DNA of 32,297 nt from Oleiharenicola sp. GTDB lineage: Bacteria > Verrucomicrobiota > Verrucomicrobiia > Opitutales > Opitutaceae. The stretch is taken from NCBI GenBank assembly GCA_025363455.1, contig JANYDW010000074.1, forward strand, positions 1 to 32,297. The letters are read 5' to 3'. Positions within the stretch are counted from its first letter, which is position 1, and each line of letters starts with the position of its first letter. Position numbers and translations under genes: made by a program. The notes under the pieces were generated by a model. That model worked only from the letters and a program-made list of their open reading frames with translations. It was not told where the DNA came from and searched no databases. Of this stretch, positions 32,163 to 32,297 are shown piece after piece.

Positions 32163-32297
32163 CAGGCTGCTGAAAAAGTCCGTCATTGGTTGAACATTTG
32201 ACGGTGGGCTGCGTCGAAGCAGGCAACATGCGTGGCCAACTTCCGAACCAGCCCTGTTTCGTCAGCCTGATCAACGTTGAGACGATGATCCCCGAGC
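32163..32297 (+). mobile_element. Left end of an IS1182-like insertion sequence (partial)
   Basis: AGCAGGCTGCTGAAAAAGTC at 32161-32180 resembles the terminal repeat common to IS1182-type elements, and the first codons of a transposase follow 48 bp later. The right end lies outside the window. The left boundary is approximate. The preceding bases (32115-32162) hold the words GGATTAGTGG and CATTAGTGTTCATTAG, a word-repeat fragment. Confidence 0.5.
32228..32297 (+). CDS. N-terminus of an IS1182-family transposase (partial)
   Basis: The ATG at 32228 opens MRGQLPNQPCFVSLINVETM then IPE at the window edge. This matches the typical IS1182 transposase start (MRG...Q...F...SLE...IP, then HPLR). The rest is outside the window. 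Confidence 0.55.
   Translation, partial: MRGQLPNQPCFVSLINVETMIPE

Noticed and set aside
1..32297. tRNA or rRNA genes
   Set aside because: I saw no cloverleaf with a GTTCRA loop and CCA-like end, nor any conserved rRNA segment.

Overview
The window is GC-rich DNA from a Gram-negative bacterium. An LptD-type LPS-assembly protein, a TolC-type outer-membrane channel and lipoproteins show an outer membrane. Three features fit Verrucomicrobiota, probably Opitutaceae or a relative: large duplicated FtsX-type permeases in tandem, Tat-exported oxidoreductase and ankyrin proteins, and starts preceded by pyrimidine runs instead of a Shine-Dalgarno sequence. The lineage is an inference, because no rRNA or marker gene is present.

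Layout. (1) 1-2034 is a mobile-element scar: the tail of an unidentified gene, a palindromic operator-like site, an IS1380-family insertion sequence on the minus strand, and a 5'-truncated remnant followed by a terminator-like hairpin. (2) 2168-19624 holds six ADOP-type (duplicated MacB/FtsX) permease genes on the plus strand, behind a sigma-54 promoter; gene 4 carries a frameshift in a C7 run. A Tat-exported Gfo/Idh/MocA oxidoreductase lies between permeases 4 and 5. (3) 19702-21649 encodes envelope proteins: ankyrin-repeat, TPR and a small lipoprotein. (4) 21792-24274 encodes two methyltransferase-like proteins, a METTL25-like one and an Rsm22/METTL17-like one. (5) 24354-27319 encodes a stand-alone MacB/LolD-type ATPase, a TolC-family channel behind a second sigma-54 promoter, and a lipoprotein. 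(6) 27496-29727 is glgB on the minus strand, divergent from lptD (29989-32082). (7) The right edge enters an IS1182-like element.

How the parts may work together: the permeases have two MacB-like halves in one chain but no nucleotide-binding domain. The window supplies one MacB-type ATPase and one TolC channel but no periplasmic adaptor (MacA/HlyD). A plausible reading is a set of alternative permeases served by a shared ATPase and channel, with sigma-54 promoters at the array head and at the channel gene. This is inference.

The intergenic DNA is unusually structured. It has REP-like doublets with GTAG or GGAG heads, two apparently inside reading frames; a ~100-bp repeat after three permease genes that ends in a copy of the permease C-terminal codons; purine/pyrimidine inverted repeats before permease starts; and a 106-bp MITE-like element after glgB.
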